A DNA stretch of 64,000 nt from Anniella stebbinsi (Eukaryota > Chordata > Lepidosauria > Squamata > Anniellidae), in assembly GCA_029215795.1 (NCBI GenBank), contig JARDYH010000013.1:310001-374000 (forward strand). The letters are read 5' to 3'. Below the pieces are notes generated by a model. The model saw only the letters and a list, made by a program, of their open reading frames with translations, did not search any database and was not told where the DNA came from. The number at the start of each line of letters is the position of its first letter. The first letter of the stretch is position 1. The translations under genes were made by a program, and so were the position numbers. Of this stretch, positions 48,708 through 60,124 are shown piece after piece.

Positions 48708-50728
48708 CCCCTGCTTCCCCTAGACTTCCCCTAGACTTCCCCTTGTTCCCCTAGACTTCCCCTAGACTTCCCCTTCCCTCTATACGTCCCCTTCTTCCCC
48801 TAGACTTCCCCTTTCCTCTATACTTCCCCTTCTTCCCCTAGACTTCTCCTTCTTCCCCTAGACTACCTCTTCTTCCCCTAGACTTCCCCTTCCCTCTATA
48901 CTTCCCCTTTTCCCCTAGACTTCCCCTTCTTCCCTTAGACTTCCCCTTCTTCCCCTAGACTTCCCATTCTTCCCCTAGACTTCCCCTTCTTCCCCTAGAC
49001 TTCCCCTAGACTTCCCATTGCCTCTATACTTCCCCTTCTTCCCCTAGACTTTCTCTTCCCTCTATACTTCCCCTTCTTCCCCTAGACTTCCCCTTCTTCC
49101 CCTAGACTTCCCCTTCTTCCCCTAGACTTCCCCTTCCCTCTATACTTCCCCTTCTTCCCCTAGACTTCCCCTAGACTTCCCTTCCCTCTATACTTCCCCT
49201 TCTTCCCCTAGACTTCCCCTAGACTTCCCCTTCCCTCTCTACTTCCCCTTCTTCCCCTAGACATCCCCTTCTTCCCCTAGACTTCCCCTTCTTCCCCTAG
49301 ACTTCCCCTAGACTTCCCCTTCCCTCTATACTTCCCCTTCTTCCCCTACACTTCCCCTTCCCTCTATACTTCCCCTTCTTCCCCTAGACTTCCCCTTCCC
49401 TCTATACTTCCCCTGCTTCCCCTAGACTTCCCCTAGACTTCTCCTTCTTCCCCTAGACTTCCCCTAGACTTCCCTTCCCTCTATACTTCCCCTTCTTCCC
49501 CTAGACTTCCCCTAGACTTCCCCTTCCCTCTCTACTTCCCCTTCTTCCCCTAGACTTCCCCATCTTCCCCTAGACTTCCCCTTCTTCCCCTAGACTTCCC
49601 CTTCCCTCTATACTTCCCCTTCTTCCATTAGACTTCCCCTTCCCTCTATACTTCCCCTGCTTCCCCTAGACTTCCCCTAGACTTCCCCTTCTTCCCCTAG
49701 ACTTCCCCAAGACTTCCCCTTCCCTCTATACTTCCCCTTCTTCCCCTATACTTCCCCTTCCCTCTATACTTCCCCATCTTCCCCTAAACTTCCCCTTCTT
49801 CCCCTAGACTTTCTCTTCTTCCCCTAGACTTCCCCTTCCCTCTATACTTCCCCTTCTTCCCCTAGACTTCCCCTTCTTCCCTTAGACTTCCCCTTCTTCC
49901 CCTATACTTCCCCTTCCCTCTATACTTCCCCTTCTTCCCCTAGACTTCCCCTAGACTTCCCCTTCTTCCCCTAGACTTCCCCTAGACTTCCCCTTCCCTC
50001 TATACTTCCCCTTCTTTCCCTAGACTTCCCCTTCCCTCTATACTTCCCCTTCTTCCCCTAGACTTCCCCTTCTTCCCCTAGACTTCCTCTTCTTCCCCTA
50101 GACTTCCCCTTCCCTCTATACTTCCCCTTCTTCCCCTAGACTTCCCCTTCTTCCCTTAGACTTCCCCTTCTTCCCCTAGACTTCCCCTTCCCTCTATACT
50201 TCCCCTTCTTCCCCTAGACTTCCCCTAGACTTCCCCTTCCCTCTATACTTCCCCTTCTTCCCCTAGATTTCCCCTTCTTCCCTTAGACTTCCCCTTCTTC
50301 CCCTATACTTCCCCTTCCCTCTATACTAACCCTTCTTCCCCTAGACTTCCCCTAGACTATCCCTTCCCGCTATACTTCCCCTTCTTCCCCTAGACTTCTC
50401 CTAGACTTCCCCTTCTTCCCCTAGACTTCCCCTTCTTACCCTAGACTTCCCGTAGACTTCCCCTTCCCTCTATACTTTCCCTTCTTCCCCTAGACTTCCC
50501 CTAGACTTCCCCTTCTTCCCCTAGACTTCCCCTAGACTTCCCCTTCCCTCTATACTTCCCCTTATTCCATTAGACTTCCCCTTCCCTCTATACTTCCGTT
50601 GCTTCCCCTAGACTTCCCCTAGACTTCCCCTTCTTCCCCTAGACTTCCTCTAGACTTCCCCTTCCTTCTATACTTCCCCTTCTTCCCCTAGACTTCCCCT
50701 TCCCTCTATACTTCCCCTTCGTCCCCTA
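48708..50728 (+). repeat. 6,928-bp offset match, right member
   Basis: It follows the end of the 9,076-bp duplication and overlaps the left end of the 3,859-bp duplication, so it bridges the P/Q domain and the right domain. Private changes include CTATACTAACCC at 50,321 and the CTTCGTCCCC variant at 50,721, both copied again 3,859 bp downstream. Confidence 0.65.
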
Positions 50729-53180
50729 GACTTCCCCTTCTTCCCCTAGACTTCCTCTTCTTCCCCTGGACTTCCCCTTCCCTCTATACTTCCCCTTCTT
50801 CCCCTAGATTTCCCCTTCTTCCCCTAGACTTCCCCTTCTTCCCCTAGACTTCCCCTTCTTCCCCTAGACTTCCCCTAGACTTCCCCTTGCCTCTATACTT
50901 CACCTTCTTCCCCTAGACTTTCTCTTCCCTCTATACTTCCCCTTCTTCCCCTAGACTTCCCCTTCTTCCCCTAGACTTCCCCATCTTCCCCTCGACTTCC
51001 CCTTCCCTCTATACTTCCCCTTCTTCCCCTAGACTTCCCCTAGACTTCCCTTCCCTCTATACTTCCCCTTCTTCCCCTAGACTTCCCCTAGACTTCCCCT
51101 TCCCATTCTACTTCCCCTTCTTCCCCTAGACTTCCCCTTCTTCCCCTAGACTTCCCCTTCTTCCCCTATACTTCCCCTTCCCTCTATACTTCCCCTTCTT
51201 CCCCTAGACTTCCCCTAGACTTCCCCTTCCCTCTATACTTCCCCTTCTTCCCCTAGACTTCCCCTAGACTTCCCCTATCCTCTATACTTCCCCTTCTTCC
51301 CCTAGACTTCCCCTTCCCTCTATACTTCCCCTTCTTCCATTAGACTTCCCCTTCCCTGTATACTTCCCCTGCTTCCCCTAGACTTCCCCTAGACTTCCCC
51401 TTCCCTCTATACGTCCCCTTCTTCCCCTAGACTTCCCCTTTCCTCTATACTTCCCCTTCTTCCCCTAGACTTCTCCTTCTTCCCCTACACTTCCTCTTCT
51501 TCCCCTAGACTTCCCCTTCCCTCTATACTTCCCCTTCTTCCCCTAGACTTCCCCTTCTTCCCTTAGACTTCCCCTTCTTCCCCTAGACTTCCCATTCTTC
51601 CCCTAGACTTCCCCTTCTTCCCCTAGACTTCCCGTAGACTTCCCATTGCCTCTATACTTCCCCTTCTTCCCCTAGACTTTCTCTTCCCTCTATACTTCCC
51701 CTTCTTCCCCTAGACTTCCCCTTCTTCCCCTAGACTTCCCCTTCTTCCCCTAGACTTCCCCTTCCCTCTATACTTCCCCTTCTTCCCCTAGACTTCCCCT
51801 AGACTTCCCTTCCCTCTATACTTCCCCTTCTTCCCCTAGACTACCCCTAGACTTCCCCTTCACTCTCTACTTCCCCTTCTTCCCCTAGACATCCCCTTCT
51901 TCCCCTAGACTTCCCCTTCTTCCCCTAGACTTCCCCTAGACTTCACCTTCCCTCTATACTTCCCCTTCTTCCCCTAGTCTACCCCTTGACTTCCCCTTCT
52001 CTCTATACTTCCCCTTCTTCCCCTAGACTTCCACGTCTTCCCCTAGACTTCCCCTTCTTCCCCAAGACTTCCCCTACACTTCCCCTTCCCTCTATACTTC
52101 CCCTTCTTCCCTAGACTTCCCGTAAATTTCCCCTTCTTCCCCTAGACTTCCCCTTCCCTCTATACTTCCCCTTCTTCCCCTAGAGTTCCCCTTCTTCTCC
52201 TAGATTTCCCCTTCTTACCCTAGACTTCCCCTTTCCTCTATACTTCCCCTTCTTCCCCTAGACTTCCCCTAGACTTCCCCTTCTTCCCCTAGACTTCCCC
52301 TTTTTCCCCTAGACTTCCCCATCCCTCTATACTTCCTCTTCTTCCCCTAGACTTCCCCTTCTTCCCCTAGACTTCCCCTTCTTCCCCTAGACTTCCCGTA
52401 GACTTCCCCTTCCCTCTATACCTTCCCTTCTTCCCCTTCTTCCCCTAGACTTCCCCTTCTACCCCTATACTTCCCCTGGACTTCCCCTTCCCTCTATACT
52501 TCCCCTTCTTCCCCTAGACTTTCTCTTCCCTCTATACTTCCCCTTCTTCCCCTAGACTTCCTCTTCTTCCCCTAGACTTCCCCTTCTTCCCCTAGACTTC
52601 CCCTTCCCTCTATACTTCCCCTTCTTCCCCTAGACTTCCCCTAGACTTCCCCTTCCCTCTCTACTTCCCCTTTTTCCCCTAGACTTCCCCTTCTTCCCCT
52701 AGACATCCCCTTCTTCCCCTAGACTTCCCCTTCCCTCTATACTTCCCCTTCTTCCCCTAGACTTCCCCTAGACTTCCCCTTCCCTCTATACTTCCCCTTC
52801 TTCCCCTAGACTTCCCCTTCCCTCTATACTTCCCCTTCTTCCATTAGACTTCCCCTTCCCTCTATACTTCCCCTGCTTCCCCTAGACTTCCCCTAGACTT
52901 CCCCTTCTTCCCCTAGACTTCCCCTAGACTTCCCCTTCCCTCTATACGTCCCCTTCTTCCCCTAGACTTCCCCTTTCCTCTATACTTCCCCTTCTTCCCC
53001 TAGACTTCTCCTTCTTCCCCTAGACTTCCTCTTCTTCCCCTAGACTTCCCCTTCCCTCTATACTTCCCCTTCTTCCCCTAGACTTCCCCTTCTTCCCCTA
53101 GACTTCCCCTTCTTCCCCTAGACTTCCCCTTCCCTCTATACTTCCCCTTCTTCCCCTAGACTTCCCCTAGACTTCCCCTT
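49322..53180 (+). repeat. 3,859-bp tandem duplication, copy 1
   Basis: Landmarks repeat at exactly 3,859: CTACAC 49,347 and 53,206; CCATCTT A at 49,562 and 53,421; CTATACTAAC 50,321 and 54,180; TTCGTCCC 50,721 and 54,580; CTCGAC G at 50,994 and 54,853; CCCTGTATAC G at 51,358 and 55,217. The left edge falls in one T module: CCCTCTATAC at 49,322 versus CCCTCTCTAC at 53,181. Confidence 0.87.
50887..51111 (+). repeat. Q core 14, long form
   Basis: Landmarks at 50,887 and 51,102, 215 bp apart. The extra 28 bp arise because a single L is replaced by a 17-bp T variant, an L and an S (48 bp for 20 bp). It also has CTCGAC in place of CTAGAC at 50,994. Confidence 0.83.
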
Positions 53181-56100
53181 CCCTCTCTACTTCCCCTTCT
53201 TCCCCTACACTTCCCCTTCCCTCTATACTTCCCCTTCTTCCCCTAGACTTCCCCTTCCCTCTATACTTCCCCTGCTTCCCCTAGACTTCCCCTAGACTTC
53301 TCCTTCTTCCCCTAGACTTCCCCTAGACTTCCCTTCCCTCTATACTTCCCCTTCTTCCCCTAGACTTCCCCTAGACTTCCCCTTCCCTCTCTACTTCCCC
53401 TTCTTCCCCTAGACTTCCCCATCTTCCCCTAGACTTCCCCTTCTTCCCCTAGACTTCCCCTTCCCTCTATACTTCCCCTTCTTCCATTAGACTTCCCCTT
53501 CCCTCTATACTTCCCCTGCTTCCCCTAGACTTCCCCTAGACTTCCCCTTCTTCCCCTAGACTTCCCCAAGACTTCCCCTTCCCTCTATACTTCCCCTTCT
53601 TCCCCTATACTTCCCCTTCCCTCTATACTTCCCCATCTTCCCCTAAACTTCCCCTTCTTCCCCTAGACTTTCTCTTCTTCCCCTAGACTTCCCCTTCCCT
53701 CTATACTTCCCCTTCTTCCCCTAGACTTCCCCTTCTTCCCTTAGACTTCCCCTTCTTCCCCTATACTTCCCCTTCCCTCTATACTTCCCCTTCTTCCCCT
53801 AGACTTCCCCTAGACTTCCCCTTCTTCCCCTAGACTTCCCCTAGACTTCCCCTTCCCTCTATACTTCCCCTTCTTTCCCTAGACTTCCCCTTCCCTCTAT
53901 ACTTCCCCTTCTTCCCCTAGACTTCCCCTTCTTCCCCTAGACTTCCTCTTCTTCCCCTAGACTTCCCCTTCACTCTATACTTCCCCTTCTTCCCCTAGAC
54001 TTCCCCTTCTTCCCTTAGACTTCCCCTTCTTCCCCTAGACTTCCCCTTCCCTCTATACTTCCCCTTCTTCCCCTAGACTTCCCCTAGACTTCCCCTTCCC
54101 TCTATACTTCCCCTTCTTCCCCTAGATTTCCCCTTCTTCCCTTAGACTTCCCCTTCTTCCCCTATACTTCCCCTTCCCTCTATACTAACCCTTTTTCCCC
54201 TAGACTTCCCCTAGACTATCCCTTCCCGCTATACTTCCCCTTCTTCCCCTAGACTTCTCCTAGACTTCCCCTTCTTCCCCTAGACTTCCCCTTCTTACCC
54301 TAGACTTCCCGTAGACTTCCCCTTCCCTCTATACTTTCCCTTCTTCCCCTAGACTTCCCCTAGACTTCCCCTTCTTCCCCTAGACTTCCCCTAGACTTCC
54401 CCTTCCCTCTATACTTCCCCTTATTCCATTAGACTTCCCCTTCCCTCTATACTTCCGCTGCTTCCCCTAGACTTCCCCTAGACTTCCCCTTCTTCCCCTA
54501 GACTTCCTCTAGACTTCCCCTTCCTTCTATACTTCCCCTTCTTCCCCTAGACTTCCCCTTCCCTCTATACTTCCCCTTCGTCCCCTAGACTTCCCCTTCT
54601 TCCCCTAGACTTCCTCTTCTTCCCCTGGACTTCCCCTTCCCTCTATACTTCCCCTTCTTCCCCTAGATTTCCCCTTCTTCCCCTAGACTTCCCCTTCTTC
54701 CCCTAGACTTCCCCTTCTTCCCCTAGACTTCCCCTAGACTTCCCCTTGCCTCTATACTTCACCTTCTTCCCCTAGACTTTCTCTTCCCTGTATACTTCCC
54801 CTTCTTCCCCTAGACTTCCCCTTCTTCCCCTAGACTTCCCCATCTTCCCCTCGACTTCCCCTTCCCTCTATACTTCCCCTTCTTCCCCTAGACTTCCCCT
54901 AGACTTCCCTTCCCTCTATACTTCCCCTTCTTCCCCTAGACTTCCCCTAGACTTCCCCTTCCCATTCTACTTCCCCTTCTTCCCCTAGACTTCCCCTTCT
55001 TCCCCTAGACTTCCCCTTCTTCCCCTATACTTCCCCTTCCCTCTATACTTCCCCTTCTTCCCCTAGACTTACCCTAGACTTCCCCTTCCCTCTATACTTC
55101 CCCTTCTTCCCCTAGACTTCCCCTAGACTTCCCCTATCCTCTATACTTCCCCTTCTTCCCCTAGACTTCCCCTTCCCTCTATACTTCCCCTTCTTCCATT
55201 AGACTTCCCCTTCCCTGTATACTTCCCCTGCTTCCCCTAGACTTCCCCTAGACTTCCCCTTCCCTCTATACGTCCCCTTCTTCCCCTAGACTTCCCCTTT
55301 CCTCTATACTTCCCCTTCTTCCCCTAGACTTCTCCTTCTTCCCCTACACTTCCTCTTCTTCCCCTAGACTTCCCCTTCCCTCTATACTTCCCCTTCTTCC
55401 CCTAGACTTCCCCTTCTTCCCTTAGACTTCCCCTTCTTCCCCTAGACTTCCCATTCTTCCCCTAGACTTCCCCTTCTTCCCCTAGACTTCCCGTAGACTT
55501 CCCATTGCCTCTATACTTCCCCTTCTTCCCCTAGACTTTCTCTTCCCTCTATACTTCCCCTTCTTCCCCTAGACTTCCCCTTCTTCCCCTAGACTTCCCC
55601 TTCTTCCCCTAGACTTCCCCTTCCCTCTATACTTCCCCTTCTTCCCCTAGACTTCCCCTAGACTTCCCTTCCCTCTATACTTCCCCTTCTTCCCCTAGAC
55701 TACCCCTAGACTTCCCCTTCACTCTCTACTTCCCCTTCTTCCCCTAGACATCCCCTTCTTCCCCTAGACTTCCCCTTCTTCCCCTAGACTTCCCCTAGAC
55801 TTCACCTTCCCTCTATACTTCCCCTTCTTCCCCTAGTCTACCCCTTGACTTCCCCTTCTCTCTATACTTCCCCTTCTTCCCCTAGACTTCCACGTCTTCC
55901 CCTAGACTTCCCCTTCTTCCCCAAGACTTCCCCTACACTTCCCCTTCCCTCTATACTTCCCCTTCTTCCCTAGACTTCCCGTAAATTTCCCCTTCTGCCC
56001 CTAGACTTCCCCTTCCCTCTATACTTCCCCTTCTTCCCCTAGAGTTCCCCTTCTTCTCCTAGATTTCCCCTTCTTACCCCAGACTTCCCCTTTCCTCTAT

Positions 56101-57039
56101 ACTTCCCCTTCTTCCCCTAGACTTCCCCTAGACTTCCCCTTCTTCCCCTAGACTTCCCCTTTTTCCCCTAGACTTCCCCATCCCTCTATACTTCCTCTTC
56201 TTCCCCTAGACTTCCCCTTCTTCCCCTAGACTTCCCCTTCTTCCCCTAGACTTCCCGTAGACTTCCCCTTCCCTCTATACCTTCCCTTCTTCCCCTTCTT
56301 CCCCTAGACTTCCCCTTCTACCCCTATACTTCCCCTGGACTTCCCCTTCCCTCTATACTTCCCCTTCTTCCCCTAGACTTTCTCTTCCCTCTATACTTCC
56401 CCTTCTTCCCCTAGACTTCCCCTTCTTCCCCTAGACTTCCCCTTCTTCCCCTAGACTTCCCCTTCCCTCTATACTTCCCCTTCTTCCCCTAGACTTCCCC
56501 TAGACTTCCCCTTCCCTCTCTACTTCCCCTTTTTCCCCTAGACTTCCCCTTCTTCCCCTAGACATCCCCTTCTTCCCCTAGACTTCCCCTTCCCTCTATA
56601 CTTCCCCTTCTTCCCCTAGACTTCCCCTAGACTTCCCCTTCCCTCTATACTTCCCCTTCTTCCCCTAGACTTCCCCTTCCCTCTATACTTCCCCTTCTTC
56701 CATTAGACTTCCCCTTCCCTCTATACTTCCCCTGCTTCCCCTAGACTTCCCCTAGACTTCCCCTTCTTCCCCTAGACTTCCCCTAGACTTCCCCTTCCCT
56801 CTATACGTCCCCTTCTTACCCTAGACTTCCCCTTTCCTCTATACTTCCCCTTCTTCCCCTAGACTTCTCCTTCTTCCTCTAGACTTCCTCTTCTTCCCCT
56901 AGACTTCCCCTTCCCTCTATACTTCCCCTTCTTCCCCTAGACTTCCCCTTCTTCCCCTAGACTTCCCCTTCTTCCCCTAGACTTCCCCTTCCCTCTATAC
57001 TTCCCCTTCTTCCCCTAGACTTCCCCTAGACTTCCCCTT
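53181..57039 (+). repeat. 3,859-bp tandem duplication, copy 2
   Basis: It starts and is followed by a CCCTCTCTAC module, which fits a crossover within T modules. It differs from copy 1 by scattered single bases, for example CTTTTTCCCC near 54,192 in place of CTTCTTCCCC, CCCTGTATAC near 54,787, and CTTCTGCCCC near 55,995. Confidence 0.87.
54746..54970 (+). repeat. Q core 15, long form
   Basis: Landmarks at 54,746 and 54,961, 215 bp apart as in Q core 14. It has the same CTCGAC variant (54,853) and is its 3,859-bp copy. It is the last Q core in the window. Confidence 0.83.
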
Positions 57040-58040
57040 CCCTCTCTACTTCCCCTTCTTCCCCTAGACTTCCCCTTCTTCCCCTAGACATCCCCTTCTT
57101 CCCCTAGACTTCCCCTTCCCTCTATACTTCCCCTTCTTCCATTAGACTTCCCCTTCCCTCTATACTTCCCCTGTTTCCCCTAGACTTCCCCTAGACTTCC
57201 CCTTCTTCCCCTAGACTTCCTGTAGTCTTCCCCTTCCCTCTATACTTCCCCTTCTTCCGCTAGACTTCCCCTTCCCTCTATACTTCCCCTTCTTCCCCTA
57301 GACTTCCCCTTCTTCCCCTAGACTTCCTCTTCTTCCCCTAGACTTCCCCTTCCCTCTATACTTCCCCTTCTTCCCCTAGACTTCCCCTTCTTCCCTTAGA
57401 CTTCCCCTAGACTTCCCCTTCCCTCTATACTTCCCCTTCTTCCCCTAGACTTCCCCTAGACTTCCCCTTCCCTCTAGACTTCCCCTTCTTCCCCTAGACT
57501 TCCCCTAGACTTCCCCTTCCCTCTAGACTTCCCCTTCTTCCCCTAGACTTCCCCTTCTTCCCCTAGACTTCCCCTTCTTCCCCTAGACTTCCCCTAGACT
57601 TCCCCTTCCCTCTATACTTCCCCTTCATCCCCTAGACTTTCCCTAGTCTTCCCCTTCCCTCTATACTGCCCCTTCTTCCCCTAGACTTCCCCTAGACTTC
57701 CCCTTTCCTCTATACTTCCCCTTCTTCCCCTAGACTTCCCCTAGACTTCCCCTTCTCGCTATACTTCCCCTTCTTCCCCTAGACTTCCCCTAGACTTCCC
57801 CTTCCCTCTATACTTCCCCTTCTTCCCCTAGACTTCCCCTAGACTTCCCCTTCCCTCTATACTTCCCCTTCTTCCCCTAGACTTCCCCTTCTTCCCCTAG
57901 ACTTCCCCTTCTTCCCTTAGATTTCCCATTCTCCCCCTAGACTTCCCCTAGACTTCCCCTTCCCTCTATACTTCCCCTTCTTCCCCTAGACTTCCCCTTC
58001 TTCTCCTAGACTTCCCCTTCTTCCCCTAGACTTCCCCTTC
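56911..58040 (+). repeat. 3,820-bp offset match, left member
   Basis: It matches 60,731-61,860. Landmarks are CCTGTAGTC (57,221) versus CCTGTGGTC (61,041), CTATACTGCC (G at 57,668) versus CTATACAGCC (61,488), and the CCCTTAGATTTCCC variant (57,921 and 61,741). The match stops sharply at 58,040/61,860. Confidence 0.75.
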
Positions 58041-60124
58041 CCTCTATACTTCCCCTTCTTCCCCTAGACTTCCCCTAGACTTCCCCTACTTCCCCTAGAC
58101 TTCCCCTTCTTCCCCTAGACTTCCCCTAGACTTCCCCTTCCCTCTATACTTCCCCTTCTTCCCCTAGACTTCCCCTTCTTCCCCTAGACTTCCCCTTCTT
58201 CCCCTAGACTTCCCCTAGACTTCCCCTTCCCTCTATACTTCCCCTTCTTCCCCTAGACTTCCCCTTCTTCCCCTAGACTTCCCCTAGACTTCCCCTTCCC
58301 TCTATACTTCCCCTTCTTCCCCTAGACTTCCCCTAGACTTCCCCTTCCCTCTATACTGCCCCTTCTTCCCCTAGACTTCCCCTAGACTTAACCTTTCCTC
58401 TATACTTCCCCTTCTTCCCCTAGACTTCCACTAGACTTCCCCTTCCCTCTATTCTTTCCCTTCTTCCCCTAGACTTCCCCTAGACTTCCCCTTCTTCCCC
58501 TAGACTTCCCCTAGACTTCCCCTTCCCTCTATACTTCCCCTTCTTCCCCTAGACTTCCCCTAGACTTCCCCTTCCCTCTATACTTCCCCTTCTTCCCCTA
58601 GACTTCCCCTTCCCTCTATACTTTCCCTTCTTCCCCTAGACTTCCCCTAGACTTCCCCTTCCCTCTATACTTCCCCTTCTTCCATTAGACTTCCCCTTCC
58701 CTCTATACTTCCCCTTCTTCCTCTAGATTTCCCCTAGACTTCCCCTTCTTCTCCTAGACTTCCCCTAGACTTCCCCTTCCCTCTATACTTCCCCTTCTTC
58801 CCCTAGTCTACCCCTTGACTTCCCCTTCCCTCTATACTTCCCCTTCTTCCCCTAGACTTCCACGTCTTCCCCTAGACTTCCCCTTCTTCCCCAAGACTTC
58901 CCCTACACTTCCCCTTCCCTCTATACTTCCCCTTCTTCCCTAGACTTCCCCTAGATTTCCCCTTCTTCCCCTACACTTCCCCTTCCCTCTATACTTCCCC
59001 TTCTTCCCCTAGAGTTCCCCTTCTTCTCCTAGATTTCCCCTTCTTCCCCTAGACTTCCCCTTTCCTCTATACTTCCCCTTCTTCCCCTAGACTTCCCCTT
59101 TTTCCCCTAGACTTCCCCTTCCCTCTATACTTCCTCTTCTTCCCCTAGATTTCCCCTTCTTCCCCTAGACCTCCCCTTCTTCCCCTAGACTTCCCGTAGA
59201 CTTCCCCTTCCCTCTATACCTTCCCTTCTTCCCCTTCTTCCCCTAGACTTCCCCTTCTACCCCTAGACTTCCCCTGGACTTCCCCTTCCCTCTATACTTC
59301 CCCTTCTTCCCCTAGACTTTCTCTTCCCTCTATACTTCCCCTTCTTCCCCTAGACTTCCCCTTCTTCCCCTAGACTTCCCCTTCCCTCTATACTTCCCCT
59401 TCTTCCCCTAGACTTCCCATAGACTTCCCTTCCCTCTATACTTCCCCTTCTTCCCCTAGACTTCCCCTAGACTTCCCCTTCCCTCTCTACTTCCCCTTCT
59501 TCCCCTAGACTTCCCCTTCTTCCCCTAGACTTCCCCTTCTTCCCCTAGACTTCCCCTTACCTCTATACGTCCCCTTCTTCCCCTAGACTTCCCCTTTCCT
59601 CTATACTTCCCCTTCTTCCCCTAGACTTCTCCTTCTTCCCCTAGACTTCCACTTCTTCCCCTAGACTTCCCCTTCCCTCTATACTTCCCCTTCTTCCCCT
59701 AGACTTCCCCTTCTTCCCTTAGACTTCCCCTTCTTCCCCTAGACTTCCCATTCTTCCCCTAGACTTCCCCTTCTTCCCCTAGACTTCCCCTAGACTTCCC
59801 ATTGCCTCTATACTTCCCCTTCTTCCCCTAGACTTTCTCTTCCCTCTATACTTCCCCTTCTTCCCCTAGACTTCCCCTTCTTCCCCTAGACTTCCCCTTC
59901 TTCCCCTAGACTTCCCCTTCCCTCTATACTTCCCCTTCTTCCCCTAGACTTCCCCTAGACTTCCCTTCCCTCTATACTTCCCCTTCTTCCCCTAGATTTC
60001 CCCTAGACTTCACCTTCCCTCTCTACTTCCCCTTCTTCCCCTAGACATCCCCTTCTTCCCCTAGACTTCCCCTTCTTCCCCTAGACTTCCCCTAGACTTC
60101 CCCTTCCCTCTATACTTCCCCTTC
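58041..60124 (+). repeat. Array stretch carrying the left-end-like block
   Basis: It contains ordinary S/L/T modules and, from about 58,330 to 59,540, the block also found at 640-1,690. Its first 310 bases match 63,692-64,000 at offset 5,652, which equals 3,820 plus 1,832, including the TTCCCCTACTTCCCC variant. There is nothing gene-like. Confidence 0.7.

Larger units (their letters stand above)
39635..48740 (+). repeat. About 9,076-bp tandem duplication, copy 2
   Basis: The match with copy 1 ends near 39,666/48,742, where copy 2 reads CCTTGTTCCCC and copy 1 reads CCTTCCCTC. The left joint near 39,635 runs from a CTGCTTCCCC context straight into the middle of a P block, just beyond the position of CTCTGTAAT, so no P core stands at the joint. 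A CCCCGTAGAC insertion marks the start (about 39,820). Confidence 0.82.
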
